A stretch of 6,355 nt of DNA from Lachnospiraceae bacterium (GTDB lineage: Bacteria > Bacillota_A > Clostridia > Lachnospirales > Lachnospiraceae), in the NCBI GenBank assembly GCA_028694115.1, contig JAQUUB010000176.1, forward strand, positions 1 to 6,355, given 5' to 3'. A model generated the notes under the pieces. It was not told where the DNA came from. It made no database searches and worked only from the letters and a program-made list of their open reading frames with translations. Shown here piece by piece: positions 6,265-6,355 of this stretch. The position numbers and the translations under genes were made by a program. Within the stretch, counting starts at the first letter, position 1. Every line of letters begins with the position of its first letter.

Positions 6265-6355
6265 GTACTATATTTGTGCAAAACAGAGAAAATAATTTTT
6301 CTGTTTTAGCACCAGTTTTAGGTTTTTAGAAAGGTTATCCACCACTTCCATCTGA
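6265..6355 (-). other. region upstream of the truncated acyltransferase; unidentified 27-codon open frame
   Basis: On the minus strand a frame is open from the window edge, with an ATG at 6351, to a TAG at 6270-6268. Its product starts MEVVDNLSKNLKLVLKQKN. It is in the same frame as the acyltransferase, separated by that single stop and one codon. It does not resemble the missing acyltransferase start. It could be the tail or head of another gene; the lysine-rich amphipathic stretch is reminiscent of helix-turn-helix protein starts, but that is weak. The other two minus-strand frames close within the window. Confidence 0.3.

Noticed and set aside
1..6355. tRNA, rRNA, CRISPR arrays, insertion-sequence ends or transposase genes
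   Set aside because: I scanned for these and found no regularly spaced repeats, no convincing terminal inverted repeats and no transposase-like reading frame. Rearrangement is inferred only from gene remnants and composition.

Overview
The window reads as part of a cell-surface polysaccharide (capsule or wall-glycan) locus from a low-to-moderate GC Gram-positive bacterium. A gut Firmicute of the Lachnospiraceae type is my best guess, from the style of the proteins, the AGGAGG-type ribosome binding sites and the tightly packed genes. This is inference; nothing in the window fixes the species.

All complete genes lie on the minus strand, so transcription runs right to left. In that order they are: an acyltransferase-3/SGNH sugar O-acyltransferase lacking its first part (4660-6264); a decayed fragment of a NeuD/PglD-type acetyltransferase (4438-4623); an AbiH-family putative phage-defence protein (3432-4352); an intact NeuD/PglD-type acetyltransferase (2849-3394); a UDP-GlcNAc 2-epimerase of the WecB/CapG/FnlC type (1518-2699); and a CapF-type bifunctional reductase (224-1417). 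A strong Rho-independent terminator at 121-179 closes the series. A plus-strand gene, visible only as its last 39 codons, converges on it and ends at 122.

CapF and CapG are the second and third enzymes of the three-step route UDP-GlcNAc -> UDP-N-acetyl-L-fucosamine (CapE, CapF, CapG). CapE is not in the window and is expected nearby. The NeuD/PglD-like enzyme probably acylates a sugar precursor, and the acyltransferase-3/SGNH protein would O-acylate the finished glycan at the membrane. AbiH has no evident part in sugar chemistry and looks like a defence gene lodged in a variable surface-glycan locus.

The right half carries signs of past rearrangement: an AT-rich acyltransferase missing its N-terminal catalytic region, with no convincing start site; an N-terminally deleted acetyltransferase remnant directly after it; and AbiH with its own candidate promoter. 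The most interesting regulatory feature is upstream of the epimerase, where one RNA segment can pair either with a neighbouring segment or with the ribosome binding site. I see no wholly new system here. The best leads are the AbiH placement, the remnant, and this candidate RNA switch.
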